A stretch of DNA of 43,868 nucleotides. It comes from Streptomyces mangrovisoli. Its GTDB lineage: Bacteria; Actinomycetota; Actinomycetes; Streptomycetales; Streptomycetaceae. The stretch covers positions 1 through 43,868 of the forward strand of contig NZ_LAVA02000116.1 of assembly GCF_000974985.2 (NCBI RefSeq). The letters run 5' to 3'. The translations under genes were made by a program, and so were the position numbers. The notes under the pieces are model-generated. The model searched no databases, was not told the origin of the DNA, and worked only from the letters and a program-made list of their open reading frames with translations. Shown here one piece after another: positions 1 through 8,477 of this stretch (its first letter is position 1; the number at the start of each line of letters is the position of its first letter).

Positions 1-1
1 G

Positions 2-229
2 CTGCTGCCGGGGGTGCCGACACCGGCCTCCGGGCAGAGCATCCATGCGCTGACGGCTCCCGTGGTCGCGGGTGCGGCGGTGGTGTCCCCCCTGGTGCGT
101 CCGCTGAACGAGTCGTCCCTCGACCTGACGTCCCTGTCCCCACCCCCCACCAGCAACCCTGACCGACGAGTCCTCACCTGCGGCCCGGCGTGGGCACGAC
201 CGCGGGTGTTCGGCTCCGGCGAGAACTGA
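2..229 (+). other. possible 3' end of an upstream gene (uncertain)
   Basis: An open plus-strand frame runs in from the left edge and stops at TGA 227-229. Third codon positions are mostly G/C up to about position 160, as in coding DNA, then the signal fades into Pro/Arg-rich sequence. I recognise no domain. Gene order in relatives puts an HtrA-like protease before tatB, but this stretch does not look like a PDZ or protease C-terminus, so it may be non-coding. The antisense frame also has high GC3, which weakens the case. From 230 to 387 I see no gene. Confidence 0.2.
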
Positions 230-387
230 CTGATACGTCACAGGGCAGATGGCCTCACCCGGTACCGCAAGGCAAACAACGCGAAAAACCAGCCCCATGC
301 CTGCACCCGGACACCTCGGGACGGTACCGGTCGGACAGGTACGCCGGGTACGGTTGACCGACCGAGGACATCGCAAGGAGCTTTCAG

Positions 388-840
388 GTGTTCAATGACA
401 TAGGGCCTCTCGAGCTCGTGACGATCGTCGTCCTTGCCGTGCTCGTCTTCGGTCCGGACAAGCTCCCGAAGGTCATCCAGGACGTCACGCGGACGATCCG
501 GAAGATCCGGGAGTTCTCGGAGAGCGCCAAGCAGGACATCCGCGCCGAGCTCGGCCCCGAGTTCAAGGACTTCGAGTTCGAGGACCTGAACCCGAAGACG
601 TTCGTGCGCAAGCACCTCGACAGCGACGAGCTGGGCCTCAAGGAGATCCGCAACGGCTTCGACCTCCGCAAGGAGATGGCCGAGGTGACCGACGCGGTCA
701 ACGGCCACGACGTCGAGGCGTCGGCCGCGGCCGCGACCCCGGCCGTCAACGGCTCCGCCGGCGGCCGTATCGACATGACGAAGAAGCCCGAGGGCCCCGA
801 GCCCGACGAGCGCCCGCCGTTCGACGCGGACGCCACCTGA
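388..840 (+). CDS. tatB: Sec-independent protein translocase TatB
   Basis: TatB forms the receptor part of the twin-arginine translocase, which exports folded proteins; with TatC it recognises RR signal peptides at the membrane. The 150-aa product starts with a short N-terminal transmembrane helix (FNDIGPLELVTIVVLAVLVF), then the Gly-Pro hinge and amphipathic helix (GPDKLPKVIQDVTRTIRKIR) typical of TatA/B, followed by a charged cytoplasmic tail rich in Glu, Lys and Asp. An E near residue 8 and the long charged tail favour TatB over TatA. The start is GTG, preceded by AAGGAG at about 376-381. Actinobacteria keep tatB separate from tatAC and downstream of sigE-rseA-htrA, which would lie just left of this window. 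A strong hairpin at 927-955 ends the unit. Confidence 0.93.
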   Translation: MFNDIGPLELVTIVVLAVLVFGPDKLPKVIQDVTRTIRKIREFSESAKQDIRAELGPEFKDFEFEDLNPKTFVRKHLDSDELGLKEIRNGFDLRKEMAEVTDAVNGHDVEASAAAATPAVNGSAGGRIDMTKKPEGPEPDERPPFDADAT

Positions 841-926
841 GCCGACGCCCGCCTGATCGCCGTACGGCACGCTGATCGCCGTACACCGAGGCGGTCGTTG
901 TCGGTCGTACGTCTCTGAACTGCACC

Positions 927-955
927 TCACGCGCGGGCGCCACGCCCGCGCGTGA
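927..955 (+). terminator. perfect hairpin after tatB
   Basis: TCACGCGCGGGCG (927-939) and CGCCCGCGCGTGA (943-955) are perfect inverted 13-nt arms around a 3-nt loop. There is no U-tract, as is usual in Streptomyces. It probably terminates tatB. The rest of 841-1144 holds no gene; a TATGCT at 1054-1059 could be a -10 element for the next gene. Confidence 0.6.
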
Positions 956-1144
956 CGCGTTTCATACTCCGCCCGCGCCGCGCAGGGCGCGAACCGGCCG
1001 CCCGCGCGTCGTACGCGCCGGGCGCTTTCGCCGCTGCTCGAACCGGTGTGGCTATGCTGCCAAGTTGTTGCGCGGACCGGACGAGTACGCCCGAAGGGGG
1101 GCGGGCCGCCCCGGTCCGACGAGAGCGAGGAGGCGTCCGGGCAC

Positions 1145-1816
1145 ATGGAGACGACACGTGGGGCGGTCGCGCAGGCGCCGGCCGCGGAGGGTGAACAACA
1201 GTTTCCCTCCGCCCGGCGCACGGTCGACGGCTACCTGCTGGCGCCCTTTCCTTGGTACGGCCTCGACGAGGCGTTCACGGGGCCGCGCTGGCTGATGCAG
1301 GTGGGGACGGCGGCCGACGGGGCCGTCGAGCACGGTTCGATCGGGCACGGCGACGAGCCCTCGGTGAAGAACGAGTACGCGGTCGGCTCGGCGGACGAGC
1401 CGAAGGAGCGGTTCGCGGTGGTCGTGACCGTCGCCGCCAACCCGGACCGGCGCAGCGCCGACGGCACCGGGCTGCTGGAGGCCACGTCGGTGTCGTCGGC
1501 GGCCTGGCTGGCGGGGGTCGGCCTGCTGTCGTTCACCTGGCCCGGCCAGATGGACCACACGCTGCGGGACGACTGGCTGGAGCAGCAGACCGAGACCGCC
1601 TGGGTGCTCGCGGACGACCTCGACGGGCCCGACTGGTCGACGCTGTCCCTCCCGGTCGACGGCGTGCCCACGCCCTTCCACTACCGCGAGTCCGAGTTCG
1701 GCTGGGTGCTCGCGGGCTCCACGCAGGCGGGGGTCCATGTGGGGGCGTACGGCAGGGGCATGAGCGCGTACGGGCTCGGCTTCGCCGTGATCAAGGATGT
1801 GGCGAGCTACGCGTGA
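1145..1816 (+). CDS. conserved hypothetical protein, 223 aa
   Basis: The frame is open from 1046, but ATG 1145 is chosen because GAGGAGG (1127-1133) sits 11 nt upstream and GC3 becomes coding-like only from there. The product is acidic, has no signal peptide or membrane helix, and is rich in Trp and aromatic residues (for example APFPWYGLDEAF near residue 35 and FTWPGQMDHTLRDDWLEQQ in the middle). It reads like a compact cytoplasmic alpha/beta protein. I recognise no domain family and assign no function. Position between tatB and the convergent mrp unit matches a Streptomyces hypothetical gene I recall there. An inverted repeat (1856-1964) separates it from mrp. Confidence 0.75.
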   Translation: METTRGAVAQAPAAEGEQQFPSARRTVDGYLLAPFPWYGLDEAFTGPRWLMQVGTAADGAVEHGSIGHGDEPSVKNEYAVGSADEPKERFAVVVTVAANPDRRSADGTGLLEATSVSSAAWLAGVGLLSFTWPGQMDHTLRDDWLEQQTETAWVLADDLDGPDWSTLSLPVDGVPTPFHYRESEFGWVLAGSTQAGVHVGAYGRGMSAYGLGFAVIKDVASYA

Positions 1817-1855
1817 CCCCGTCCGGGGGGTGAGGGGGCCGAGCCTGGGCCCCTC

Positions 1856-1964
1856 AGGGGCGCGGGGAACTGCGCGCTCAGCCCCCACCGGGCCGCGGTC
1901 GCGAATCGACGCTCTGCCCCCGTGCGGGCGCGTCGTGGCTGGTCGCGCAGTTCCCCGCGCCCCT
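1856..1964. repeat. dispersed 20-bp intergenic repeat as inverted pair
   Basis: AGGGGCGCGGGGAACTGCGC G at 1856-1876 is matched by its reverse complement at 1944-1964, giving a 21-bp stem around a 67-nt loop between two convergent genes. The same core recurs at 6171-6218, 12293-12313, 12407-12427 and 19711-19730, always outside genes. It probably acts as a bidirectional terminator here. Confidence 0.8.
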
Positions 1965-2001
1965 GAGGGGGCTGCCGCCGAGCCCGCTGCAGGCGGCCCC
2001 G

Positions 2002-3135
2002 TCAGAACTTGTTCTTGGGCGTGATTCCCAGCGACAGGCCGGAGAGCCCCCGCTGGCGGCCGCCGAGCTTGCCCGCGATCGCGCGCAGCGCGGAGCCCGC
2101 GGGGCTCGACGGGTCGGTCAGTACCACCGGCCTGCCCTCGTCGCCGCCCTCGCGCAGGCGGACGTCGATCGGGATGGAGCCGAGGACCGGGACCGTGGCG
2201 CCGGTCGTGCGGGTCAGGCCGTCGGCGACCGTCTGGCCGCCGCCCGTGCCGAAGACGTCGACCATCTCGCCGCAGTGCGGGCAGGGCAGGCCGGACATGT
2301 TCTCGACCACGCCGACGATCTTCTGGTGGGTCTGCACCGCGATCGAGCCCGCGCGCTCGGCCACCTCGGCCGCCGCCTGCTGAGGCGTCGTCACGACCAG
2401 GATCTCCGCGTTCGGGACCAGCTGCGCCACCGAGATCGCGATGTCGCCGGTGCCCGGCGGCAGGTCGAGCAGCAGCACGTCCAGGTCGCCCCAGTACACG
2501 TCCGCGAGGAACTGCTGGAGCGCGCGGTGCAGCATCGGGCCGCGCCACACGACCGGCGCGTTGCCCGGGGTGAACATGCCGATGGAGATGACCTTCACGC
2601 CGTTCGCCGACGGCGGCATGATCATGTTCTCGACCTGGGTGGGACGGCCGTCCGCGCCCAGCATCCGCGGCACGCTGTGGCCGTAGATGTCGGCGTCGAC
2701 CACGCCCACCTTCAGGCCGTCGGCGGCCATCGCCGCCGCCAGGTTCACCGTCACCGAGGACTTGCCGACGCCGCCCTTGCCGGAGGCGACCGCGTAGACG
2801 CGGGTCAGGCTGCCCGGCTTGGCGAAGGGGACCTCGCGCTCGGTCTGGCCGCCGCGCAGCGCGGTCGCCAGCTCCTTGCGCTGCTCGTCGCTCATCACGT
2901 CCAGCTCGACGTCGACGCGGCTGACGCCCTCGACCCGCGCGACCGCCTCGGTCACGCGCTGCGTGATCGTCTCGCGCATCGGGCAGCCCGAGACCGTGAG
3001 GTACACGGCGACCGCGACCGCTCCGTCCGCGCCGATCTCCACCGATTTGACCATCCCGAGCTCGGTGATGGGCCGGTTGATCTCGGGGTCGTTCACCGTC
3101 GCCAGTGCCTCGCGCACCGCGTCTTCCGTAGCCAT
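2002..3135 (-). CDS. mrp: Mrp/ApbC-family Fe-S cluster carrier ATPase
   Basis: This is a cytosolic P-loop ATPase of the Mrp/NBP35 class, which binds a 4Fe-4S cluster between two subunits and hands it to apoproteins. The 377-aa product has an N-terminal MIP18/DUF59 domain (about 1-90; VNDPEI and CPMRETI motifs), a deviant Walker A (VASGKGGVGKSS), switch and Walker B regions (VDADIYG, LLDLPPGTGD), and the cluster-binding CxxC in GLPCPHCG. The frame is open further upstream, but MATEDAVREAL is the conserved family start. No Shine-Dalgarno precedes it; TACCAT lies 7 nt before the ATG on this strand, so the mRNA may be leaderless. It follows the DUF1003 gene by 43 nt. In mycobacteria mrp lies in the same tatB-mgtE-corA neighbourhood. 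Confidence 0.93.
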   Translation of the reverse strand: MATEDAVREALATVNDPEINRPITELGMVKSVEIGADGAVAVAVYLTVSGCPMRETITQRVTEAVARVEGVSRVDVELDVMSDEQRKELATALRGGQTEREVPFAKPGSLTRVYAVASGKGGVGKSSVTVNLAAAMAADGLKVGVVDADIYGHSVPRMLGADGRPTQVENMIMPPSANGVKVISIGMFTPGNAPVVWRGPMLHRALQQFLADVYWGDLDVLLLDLPPGTGDIAISVAQLVPNAEILVVTTPQQAAAEVAERAGSIAVQTHQKIVGVVENMSGLPCPHCGEMVDVFGTGGGQTVADGLTRTTGATVPVLGSIPIDVRLREGGDEGRPVVLTDPSSPAGSALRAIAGKLGGRQRGLSGLSLGITPKNKF

Positions 3136-3178
3136 AGTGACGATGGTACGGCGCCGGTGGGGGCCTTCGGCCAGCCCC

Positions 3179-3811
3179 TCAGCGGTCGTCTGCGTCACGC
3201 CTGCGTGACCGTTCCGCCGGGAATACGGCATGTCCGCGCTCCCCGTCGAGGTGTCCGCGGTCCTCCAGCTCCTTCATCAGGTCCTGGAGTTCGGAGCGGA
3301 TCCAGTCGCGGGTGGCGACCTCGCCGAGGCCCATGCGCAGTGCGGCGATCTCCCGGGTCAGGTACTCGGTGTCGGCGATCGAGCGCTCGTTCTGCTTGCG
3401 GTCCTGCTCCAGGTTGACCCGGTCGCGGTCGTCCTGCCGGTTCTGCGCGAGCAGGATCAGCGGGGCGGCGTAGGACGCCTGGAGGGACAGCATCAGCGTC
3501 AGGAAGATGAACGGGTAGCTGTCGAACCTGAGGGCCGTGGGAGCGAAGATGTTCCACAGGACCCACACCACGATGACGATCGTCATCCAGACGATGAACC
3601 GTCCGGTGCCCAGGAAGCGCGCGATGCGCTCCGACAGGCGCCCGAACGCCTCCGGGTCCCACTCGGGCAGCAGCCGGCGGCGCGGCGGCCGCGGCTGGTC
3701 CAGCCGCGCGCGCGGGCGGGGCGCGGCGGTGGCGCCGGAGGGCGCGCGGTCGCGGGCGGCGGCGCCGGAGGAGGCCCGGTCGCGGGCGGGCGTCTCGCGC
3801 TCAGGCGCCAT
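3179..3811 (-). CDS. DUF1003 membrane protein
   Basis: A 210-aa protein with a basic, Pro/Ala-rich N-terminus (about 1-50) followed by the DUF1003 core: two adjacent transmembrane helices (FIVWMTIVIVVWVLWNIF, then YPFIFLTLMLSLQASYAAPL), the LLAQNRQDDRDR motif and a charged helical C-terminus with ELQDLMKELEDRGH. DUF1003 proteins have no established biochemical role; next to MgtE-like genes they are suspected of helping divalent-cation homeostasis, which is inference. The start codon overlaps the end of the upstream PRC/MgtE_N/CBS gene by 11 nt, so the two are translationally coupled and likely act together. Confidence 0.88.
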   Translation of the reverse strand: MAPERETPARDRASSGAAARDRAPSGATAAPRPRARLDQPRPPRRRLLPEWDPEAFGRLSERIARFLGTGRFIVWMTIVIVVWVLWNIFAPTALRFDSYPFIFLTLMLSLQASYAAPLILLAQNRQDDRDRVNLEQDRKQNERSIADTEYLTREIAALRMGLGEVATRDWIRSELQDLMKELEDRGHLDGERGHAVFPAERSRRRDADDR

Positions 3812-5132
3812 GGATGGCCGCCCCCTGCCCCTCGTCGAGCCCGTCGTCGAGATGGAACTCCGTCTCCCGCCAGTCCTCGGGCAGCATGTGGTCGAGCACG
3901 TCGTCGACGGTGACGGCGCCGAGCAGCGAGCCCGCCTCGTCGACGACGGGCGCCGCGACCATGTCGTACGTCGCGAAGAACCCGGCGACGACCGGCAGCG
4001 CGGCGTCCGGCGCGAGCGCCTGGAGGTCGTCGTCGAGCAGCGCGCTGACCAGGGTGTACGGCGGGTCGCGCAGCAGCCGCTGGAAGTGCACCGTGCCGAG
4101 GTACTTGCCGGTGGGGGTGTCGTCGGGCGGGCGGCAGACGTAGACCTGGGCGGCGAGCGCCGGCGACAGGTCGGGGTTGCGGACCCGGGCGAGCGCGTCG
4201 GCGACGGTCGCGTCGGGCCGCAGCACGATCGGTTCGGTGGTCATCAGACCGCCCGCCGTGTGCTCCTCGTACTGCATCAGACGGCGCATGTCGGCCGCGT
4301 CGTCCGGCTCCATCAGGGACAGCAGCCGTTCCTGTTCCTCCGTGGGCAGTTCGGAGAGCAGGTCGGCGGCGTCGTCGGGGTCCATCGCCTCCAGCACGTC
4401 CGCGGCGCGCTCCTCCTTGAGCTTGCCGAGGATCTCGATCTGGTCGTCCTCCGGCAGCTCCTCCAGTACGTCGGCGAGCCGGTCGTCGTCGAGGGCGTTG
4501 GCCACCTCGGCGCGCCGCTTGGGGGAGAGGTGGTGCATCACGTTGGCCAGGTCGGCGGGGCGCAGCTGCTCGAAGGTGGCCAGCAGGTTCTCGGCGCCCT
4601 GCCCGTACTCCTCCAGGGAGAAGCCGGTGACGGCCGACCAGTCGACGGTCAGCGTCTCGCCCTTGGCCCGCCGGAAGGCGCCGGTCCTGCGGCCGCGGCG
4701 CACGAAGACGCGGTCGATCTCCCAGTCCCGGCGGGCGGGCAGCTGCTGCACGGACAGGTCGAGGACGGTGACCTCCTCGCCGCTCCCGCTGCCGCTTCCG
4801 TTCCCGCCTCCACTGCCGGTGAGGGTGACCGTGCGGTCGAGCAGTTCGCCGAAGACCAGCCGCTCGGTGGGCCGCTGTTCGAAGCGGCGGACGTTGAGCA
4901 CGCCGGTGGTGATGACCTGGCCGGACTCGATGCCGGTCACCCGGGTCATGGGCAGGAAGATGCGGCGCCGGGTGGAGAGTTCGACGACCAGGCCGAGCAC
5001 GCGCGGCGGTCGGCGGCCTACGCGCAGCACGACGACCACGTCGCGCACCCGGCCCACCTGGTCGCCGTTCGGATCGAAGACGGCGACTCCGGAGAGGTGC
5101 GACACGAAGATCCGCGGGACGCCGGCTGCCAT
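3801..5132 (-). CDS. PRC-barrel / MgtE_N / CBS-pair protein without membrane domain
   Basis: The 443-aa product starts with two PRC-barrel-like segments (residues about 5-75 and 85-165, split by a Gly/Ser linker), then a MgtE N-terminal superhelical domain (LRPADLANVMHHL, MDPDDAADLLSEL, MEPDDAADMRRLM, about 205-320), then a CBS pair (TTEPIVLRPDATVADAL to TVDDVLDHMLPEDW, about 320-425). It carries the Mg-sensing half of the MgtE channel but ends before any transmembrane pore, so it is probably a cytosolic sensor or partner rather than a transporter. A similar architecture lies in the mrp-corA region of mycobacteria. AAAGGAAA lies 9-10 nt before the ATG. It heads a probable operon with DUF1003 and mrp, and its promoter should lie in the 5133-5383 gap shared with the divergent lipoprotein gene. 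Confidence 0.88.
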   Translation of the reverse strand: MAAGVPRIFVSHLSGVAVFDPNGDQVGRVRDVVVVLRVGRRPPRVLGLVVELSTRRRIFLPMTRVTGIESGQVITTGVLNVRRFEQRPTERLVFGELLDRTVTLTGSGGGNGSGSGSGEEVTVLDLSVQQLPARRDWEIDRVFVRRGRRTGAFRRAKGETLTVDWSAVTGFSLEEYGQGAENLLATFEQLRPADLANVMHHLSPKRRAEVANALDDDRLADVLEELPEDDQIEILGKLKEERAADVLEAMDPDDAADLLSELPTEEQERLLSLMEPDDAADMRRLMQYEEHTAGGLMTTEPIVLRPDATVADALARVRNPDLSPALAAQVYVCRPPDDTPTGKYLGTVHFQRLLRDPPYTLVSALLDDDLQALAPDAALPVVAGFFATYDMVAAPVVDEAGSLLGAVTVDDVLDHMLPEDWRETEFHLDDGLDEGQGAAIHGA

Positions 5133-5383
5133 GGACTCGGTTTCCTTTGCCTGTTGCCTCTGCTCGGTGGGCTGTTGGCTCGGTTCGGTGGTGGCGTGTG
5201 TGGTGCTCGGTGGCTCTTTGCCGTTCTGGGTCGATTGCCCGCTCGGGTGGGCTTCAGGCTAGCCCGTCCCGTTCGGATACGCCCTGGTGAGCGGTCCGGA
5301 CGGACTGGCTCCGCCAGGGTCCCACGGCCCCGGTACGCTGCCGTACGCCGCTCAGGTCACCCGAGAGAAAGGCAGCCCCACCT

Positions 5384-6130
5384 GTGACTGTGATGCCCCA
5401 GGGACGCACCCGCAGGGCCGTGCTGGTGAGCTCGGTGTGCGCACTGGCCGTGACCGTGCTCGCGGGCTGTGGTGAGGGGGATCCCGACGCGGGAACCAAC
5501 GGGGTCGGCAAACTGGCGCCCGCCACCATCCAGTCGAGAACGCGCACGGCCGCGGAGGCCGCGTCGACGGTACGGCTGTCGGGGACCGTCGTCACGAGCG
5601 GGCGCAGCTACACCCTGGACATGCGGCTGAAGGCCGACGGCGGCACGGGGTCGGTGACCTCCGAGGGGGCCACCTTCCGGTTGCTGCGGACGGGCGACGC
5701 GCTGTACCTGAAGGCGAACGCCGACTTCTGGAACCACGCCGACGACGGCAAGGACAGCGGCGGCTCGGGGGCGGCGGACTCGCTCGACGGCAAGTACGTG
5801 AAGGTGCCGAAGGACGATCCGACGTACAAGAAGTTCAGCGGGTTCACCGACAAGGACGTGCTGCTGGAGTCGCTGCTGACGCTGCACGGCACGCTTGCCG
5901 CGGACGGCCATCACGAGCAGTCCGGCACCCGCACGATCCGTATCACCGGCGACGGGGGCACCGGCGGCACGCTGGACGTCTCCCTGGAGGGCAAGCCGTA
6001 TCCGCTCCGGCTGGAGCGCGGGGGCGGGGCGGGGGCCCTCCGGTTCTCGGACTGGGGAAAGTCGTTCACGGTGCGGGTGCCGGCGGCGGGCGACACAGTG
6101 GACTACGGAGCGCAGCTCCCTACGTCCTGA
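5384..6130 (+). CDS. secreted lipoprotein, LppX/LprG-like fold suspected
   Basis: A 248-aa lipoprotein. From the GTG at 5384 the N-terminus is basic (RTRRAVLV), then hydrophobic, ending in the lipobox LAGC with Cys29. TRRAVLV resembles a twin-arginine motif, so Tat export is possible. The mature part has alternating beta-strand-like segments (STVRLSGTVVTSGRSYTLDM, then RLLRTGDALYLKANADFW) and ends in TVDYGAQLPTS. This pattern resembles the LppX/LprAFG/LolA-like half-barrel group that carries lipids or hydrophobic ligands, but I am not certain. GAAAGG at 5367-5372 supports the GTG start (11-nt spacing); ATG 5393 is the alternative. It is divergent from the PRC/MgtE_N gene and ends at a very strong terminator. 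Confidence 0.8.
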   Translation: MTVMPQGRTRRAVLVSSVCALAVTVLAGCGEGDPDAGTNGVGKLAPATIQSRTRTAAEAASTVRLSGTVVTSGRSYTLDMRLKADGGTGSVTSEGATFRLLRTGDALYLKANADFWNHADDGKDSGGSGAADSLDGKYVKVPKDDPTYKKFSGFTDKDVLLESLLTLHGTLAADGHHEQSGTRTIRITGDGGTGGTLDVSLEGKPYPLRLERGGGAGALRFSDWGKSFTVRVPAAGDTVDYGAQLPTS

Positions 6131-6149
6131 CGGACGGGTTCGGTCCTGT

Positions 6150-6240
6150 GCGGGTCCGTGCGTGGTGCCCGCGCAGTTCCCGGCGCCCCTGTTCTTTTGG
6201 GGGCGCGGGGAACTGCGCGAGCAACCACGCACGGACCCGC
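6150..6240. terminator. long two-part inverted repeat between convergent genes
   Basis: A 17-bp outer stem (6150-6166 with 6224-6240) encloses the dispersed intergenic repeat core (6171-6189 with 6200-6218; 19 bp, one mismatch) around a T-rich 10-nt loop. Such a stem should terminate transcription from both the lipoprotein gene and the minus-strand gene that ends at 6276. Confidence 0.85.
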
Positions 6241-6275
6241 GGAGTCCATACGGCCTTGACAGGGGCCCGGGGCCG

Positions 6276-6788
6276 TTACTTCTTGCGGCCCCGTCGGGCC
6301 AGCAGCCGCGGAAGCGCCGCAGGCATCGCGCGCCGGGTCGTCGCCGGGCTGGGCAGCGGGGCCTCGGACAGCGGCCCGTCCGGCAGCGCGGCCGTCGCCC
6401 CCGTCGGGGTCAGCCGCAGCACCCGGCACTCGCGCGCCCACCGCTCCGGCATGGCCTCGCCGTCCGGCGCGTTGAGCCGCTTGCCCTTCAGCTCGGCGAC
6501 CGTCTCCGCCCACGCGGGGGAGTCCGCCGCGAGTTCGGCCACCGTCGCCGACCAGGTGACCAGCCGGCCGCCCTTGTCCTTGCTGCGGACGGTGACCTCC
6601 GCGGTGCCGCCGTCGACGAGAGACGGCAGCGGCTGCTCACCGGGCCCGTCGCCGACCAGGCACAGCGCGCCGTCGTGCCAGACGTGCCACAGCGCGCGCA
6701 CCGGGCTGCCGGGCCCCTGGACCCAGACGAGGCCGGACTTCTTGGTGGCCTCCTCGACGAGGGCCTGGTCGAGCAGCTGCTTTGTCAT
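6276..6788 (-). CDS. hypothetical protein, split-barrel flavin-binding-like
   Basis: The 170-aa product has an N-terminal pattern (LVWVQGPGSPVRALWHVWHDG, ALCLVGDGPGEQPLPSL, AEVTVRSKDKGGRLVTWSATV) resembling the pyridoxamine-5'-phosphate-oxidase-like split barrel, followed by a helical part with ERWARECRVLRLTP and a very basic C-terminal tail (ARRGRKK). The split-barrel assignment rests on secondary-structure pattern only; no catalytic motif is evident, so function is open. It lies 43 nt downstream of the CorA-type gene on the same strand and is probably cotranscribed. Its stop is next to the strong terminator at 6150-6240. Confidence 0.72.
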   Translation of the reverse strand: MTKQLLDQALVEEATKKSGLVWVQGPGSPVRALWHVWHDGALCLVGDGPGEQPLPSLVDGGTAEVTVRSKDKGGRLVTWSATVAELAADSPAWAETVAELKGKRLNAPDGEAMPERWARECRVLRLTPTGATAALPDGPLSEAPLPSPATTRRAMPAALPRLLARRGRKK

Positions 6789-6831
6789 GGGCGCAGCCTA
6801 CCGAGGGCGGGGCAGGCCCCGGGCGGGCCGT

Positions 6832-7962
6832 TCAGAGCCAGCCGTTGCGCTTCAGGGTGCGGTGGATACCGAGGCAGACGGCCGCCGTGACACTGAGGAT
6901 CAGCGGGTAGCCGTACCTCCAGTGCAGTTCCGGCATGTACTGGAAGTTCATGCCGTACACCCCGGCGACCATCGTCGGCACGGCGAAGATCGCAGCCCAC
7001 GAGGTGATCTTGCGCATGTCCTCGTTCTGCGCGACGGACGCCTGCGCGAGGTTGGCCTGGAGGATGGAGTTGAGCAGTTCGTCGAAGCCGATGACCTGCT
7101 CCTGCACCCGGGTGAGATGGTCGGCGACGTCCCGGAAGTACTTCTGGATGTCCGGGTCGATCAGCCGCATCGGCCGCTCGCTCAGCAGCTGCATGGGCCG
7201 CAGCAGCGGGGAGACGGCCCGCTTGAACTCCAGCACCTCGCGCTTGAGCTGGTAGATCCGGGCCGAGTCGACACCGCGCGACACGCCGCCGCGCGGGCCG
7301 GGCGAGAAGACCTCGGTCTCCACCTCGTCGATGTCGTCCTGGAGCGCGTCGGCCACCGCAAGATAGCCGTCGACCACGTGGTCCGCGATGGCGTGCAGCA
7401 CCGCTGACGGGCCGTTGGACAGCAGCTCGGGGTCGTCCTCCAGGCGGTGCCGCAGCGCACGCAGCGAGCCCTGGCCGCCGTGCCGGACGGTGATGAAGAA
7501 GTCCCGCCCGGTGAAGCACATGACCTCGCCGGTCTCGACGACCTCGCTGGTCGCGGTGAGCTGGTCGTGCTCGACGTAGTGGATCGTCTTGAAGACGGTG
7601 AACAGCGAGTCGTCGTAGCGCTCCAGCTTGGGCCGCTGGTGCGCCTGCACGGCGTCCTCCACGGCCAGCGGGTGCAGCCCGAACTCCCGCGCGATCCCGG
7701 CGAATTCGCCCTCGGTCGGCTCGTGCAGCCCGATCCAGACGAAGCCGCCGTCGCGGCGCACCCGGCGCATCGCCTCGTGCGGGGTGAGCGGCTGGGGCGT
7801 GGCCAGCCGGATGCCGTCGCGGTAGACGGCGCAGTCGACCACGGCCGACGGCGTCGCGGGGTCGCGGGTGGTGTCGTACGCGCCGGTGTCCTTGCGGATG
7901 TCCTTGCGCACCGACGGACGGGTCGGGCGGACCGCGGCACGCAGGTCTCGGATCATCGACAT
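6832..7962 (-). CDS. corA: CorA-family magnesium/cobalt transporter
   Basis: CorA proteins are homopentameric inner-membrane channels for Mg2+ (and Co2+), gated by intracellular Mg2+. The 376-aa product has a soluble N-terminal alpha/beta domain (FVWIGLHEPTEGEF, HPLAVEDAVQAHQRPKLERYDD, FTVFKTIHYV), a long stalk helix, and two C-terminal membrane helices joined by the signature YGMNF, ending in a basic KRNGWL. The frame is open to 8103, but the start at 7962 has AAGGAGCC four bases upstream and matches family length. The gene leads a probable two-gene unit with the 6276 gene. The unusually long 515-nt gap upstream could hold a regulatory leader. Confidence 0.92.
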   Translation of the reverse strand: MSMIRDLRAAVRPTRPSVRKDIRKDTGAYDTTRDPATPSAVVDCAVYRDGIRLATPQPLTPHEAMRRVRRDGGFVWIGLHEPTEGEFAGIAREFGLHPLAVEDAVQAHQRPKLERYDDSLFTVFKTIHYVEHDQLTATSEVVETGEVMCFTGRDFFITVRHGGQGSLRALRHRLEDDPELLSNGPSAVLHAIADHVVDGYLAVADALQDDIDEVETEVFSPGPRGGVSRGVDSARIYQLKREVLEFKRAVSPLLRPMQLLSERPMRLIDPDIQKYFRDVADHLTRVQEQVIGFDELLNSILQANLAQASVAQNEDMRKITSWAAIFAVPTMVAGVYGMNFQYMPELHWRYGYPLILSVTAAVCLGIHRTLKRNGWL

Positions 7963-8477
7963 GGCAGGCTCCTTCGCAACGAGCAGCGCGCAAGCGCCGG
8001 CGACGGGTGGAACTGCCCGGAATGAGGACGTCCTGCGGGGGGTCCCGCCCCACGGGGCAGGGCAAGGATGTTTGGTACGTCCACAAAGCGGGGAGCACCG
8101 CACCGTTGCGGTGGCGTACTTCGCTGCTTGATTCAGATCAGACAGATCAGGCAGAACGAAACGAAGTGCTCTTCCGAGAGACGCGCATGACGACGCGAAT
8201 GTGAGAGGTGGCAGCCGGCCGGAACGAGAGCAGCAGCTACGTCAGCGGTGGGAAGAGCGAGTGGTACTGCACGGGTGACTTCGATCCATGACAGCCCCAC
8301 CTCCTCCAGCCGGTCCCCCGTGAGGGACGGTCCGCTCCCCGTGAGGGGATTCTCGGCGACGTCGGGACTTGACCGCGATGCTTCTGCATGCTGCCCGAAC
8401 CGCCGACTCACAGTACCAGTCGGCCGATGTGTCAAGGCGCGGCTTTGCCCGGTACTGACGAGTTCTATGCTCACCGC
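7963..8477. other. 515-bp divergent intergenic region
   Basis: No gene is visible here. On the plus strand, two neighbouring hairpins, GTCCCCCGTGAGGGAC (8311-8326) and CCCCGTGAGGGG (8337-8348), share a GTGA loop. A direct repeat CAGATCAG...CAGATCAG lies at 8134-8149 in an AT-richer patch that may contain the corA promoter. I looked for an M-box (Mg riboswitch) on the minus strand and did not find its conserved core. Confidence 0.5.
8444..8471 (+). promoter_or_regulatory. promoter for leaderless SUFU-like gene
   Basis: TTTGCC (8444-8449), a 16-nt spacer and TATGCT (8466-8471) resemble -35 and -10 boxes. The -10 ends only 6 nt before the ATG at 8478 and there is no Shine-Dalgarno, so the transcript should begin at or next to the start codon. 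Confidence 0.5.

Noticed and set aside
238..1221. Long minus-strand open frames over tatB
   Set aside because: They are antisense shadows of tatB and its neighbour, with Arg-rich composition typical of high-GC DNA.
7963..8477. M-box magnesium riboswitch upstream of corA
   Set aside because: The conserved M-box core (GGTGAGGCTCC, GCTGCTGCC context) is not found on the minus strand; only simple hairpins are visible.
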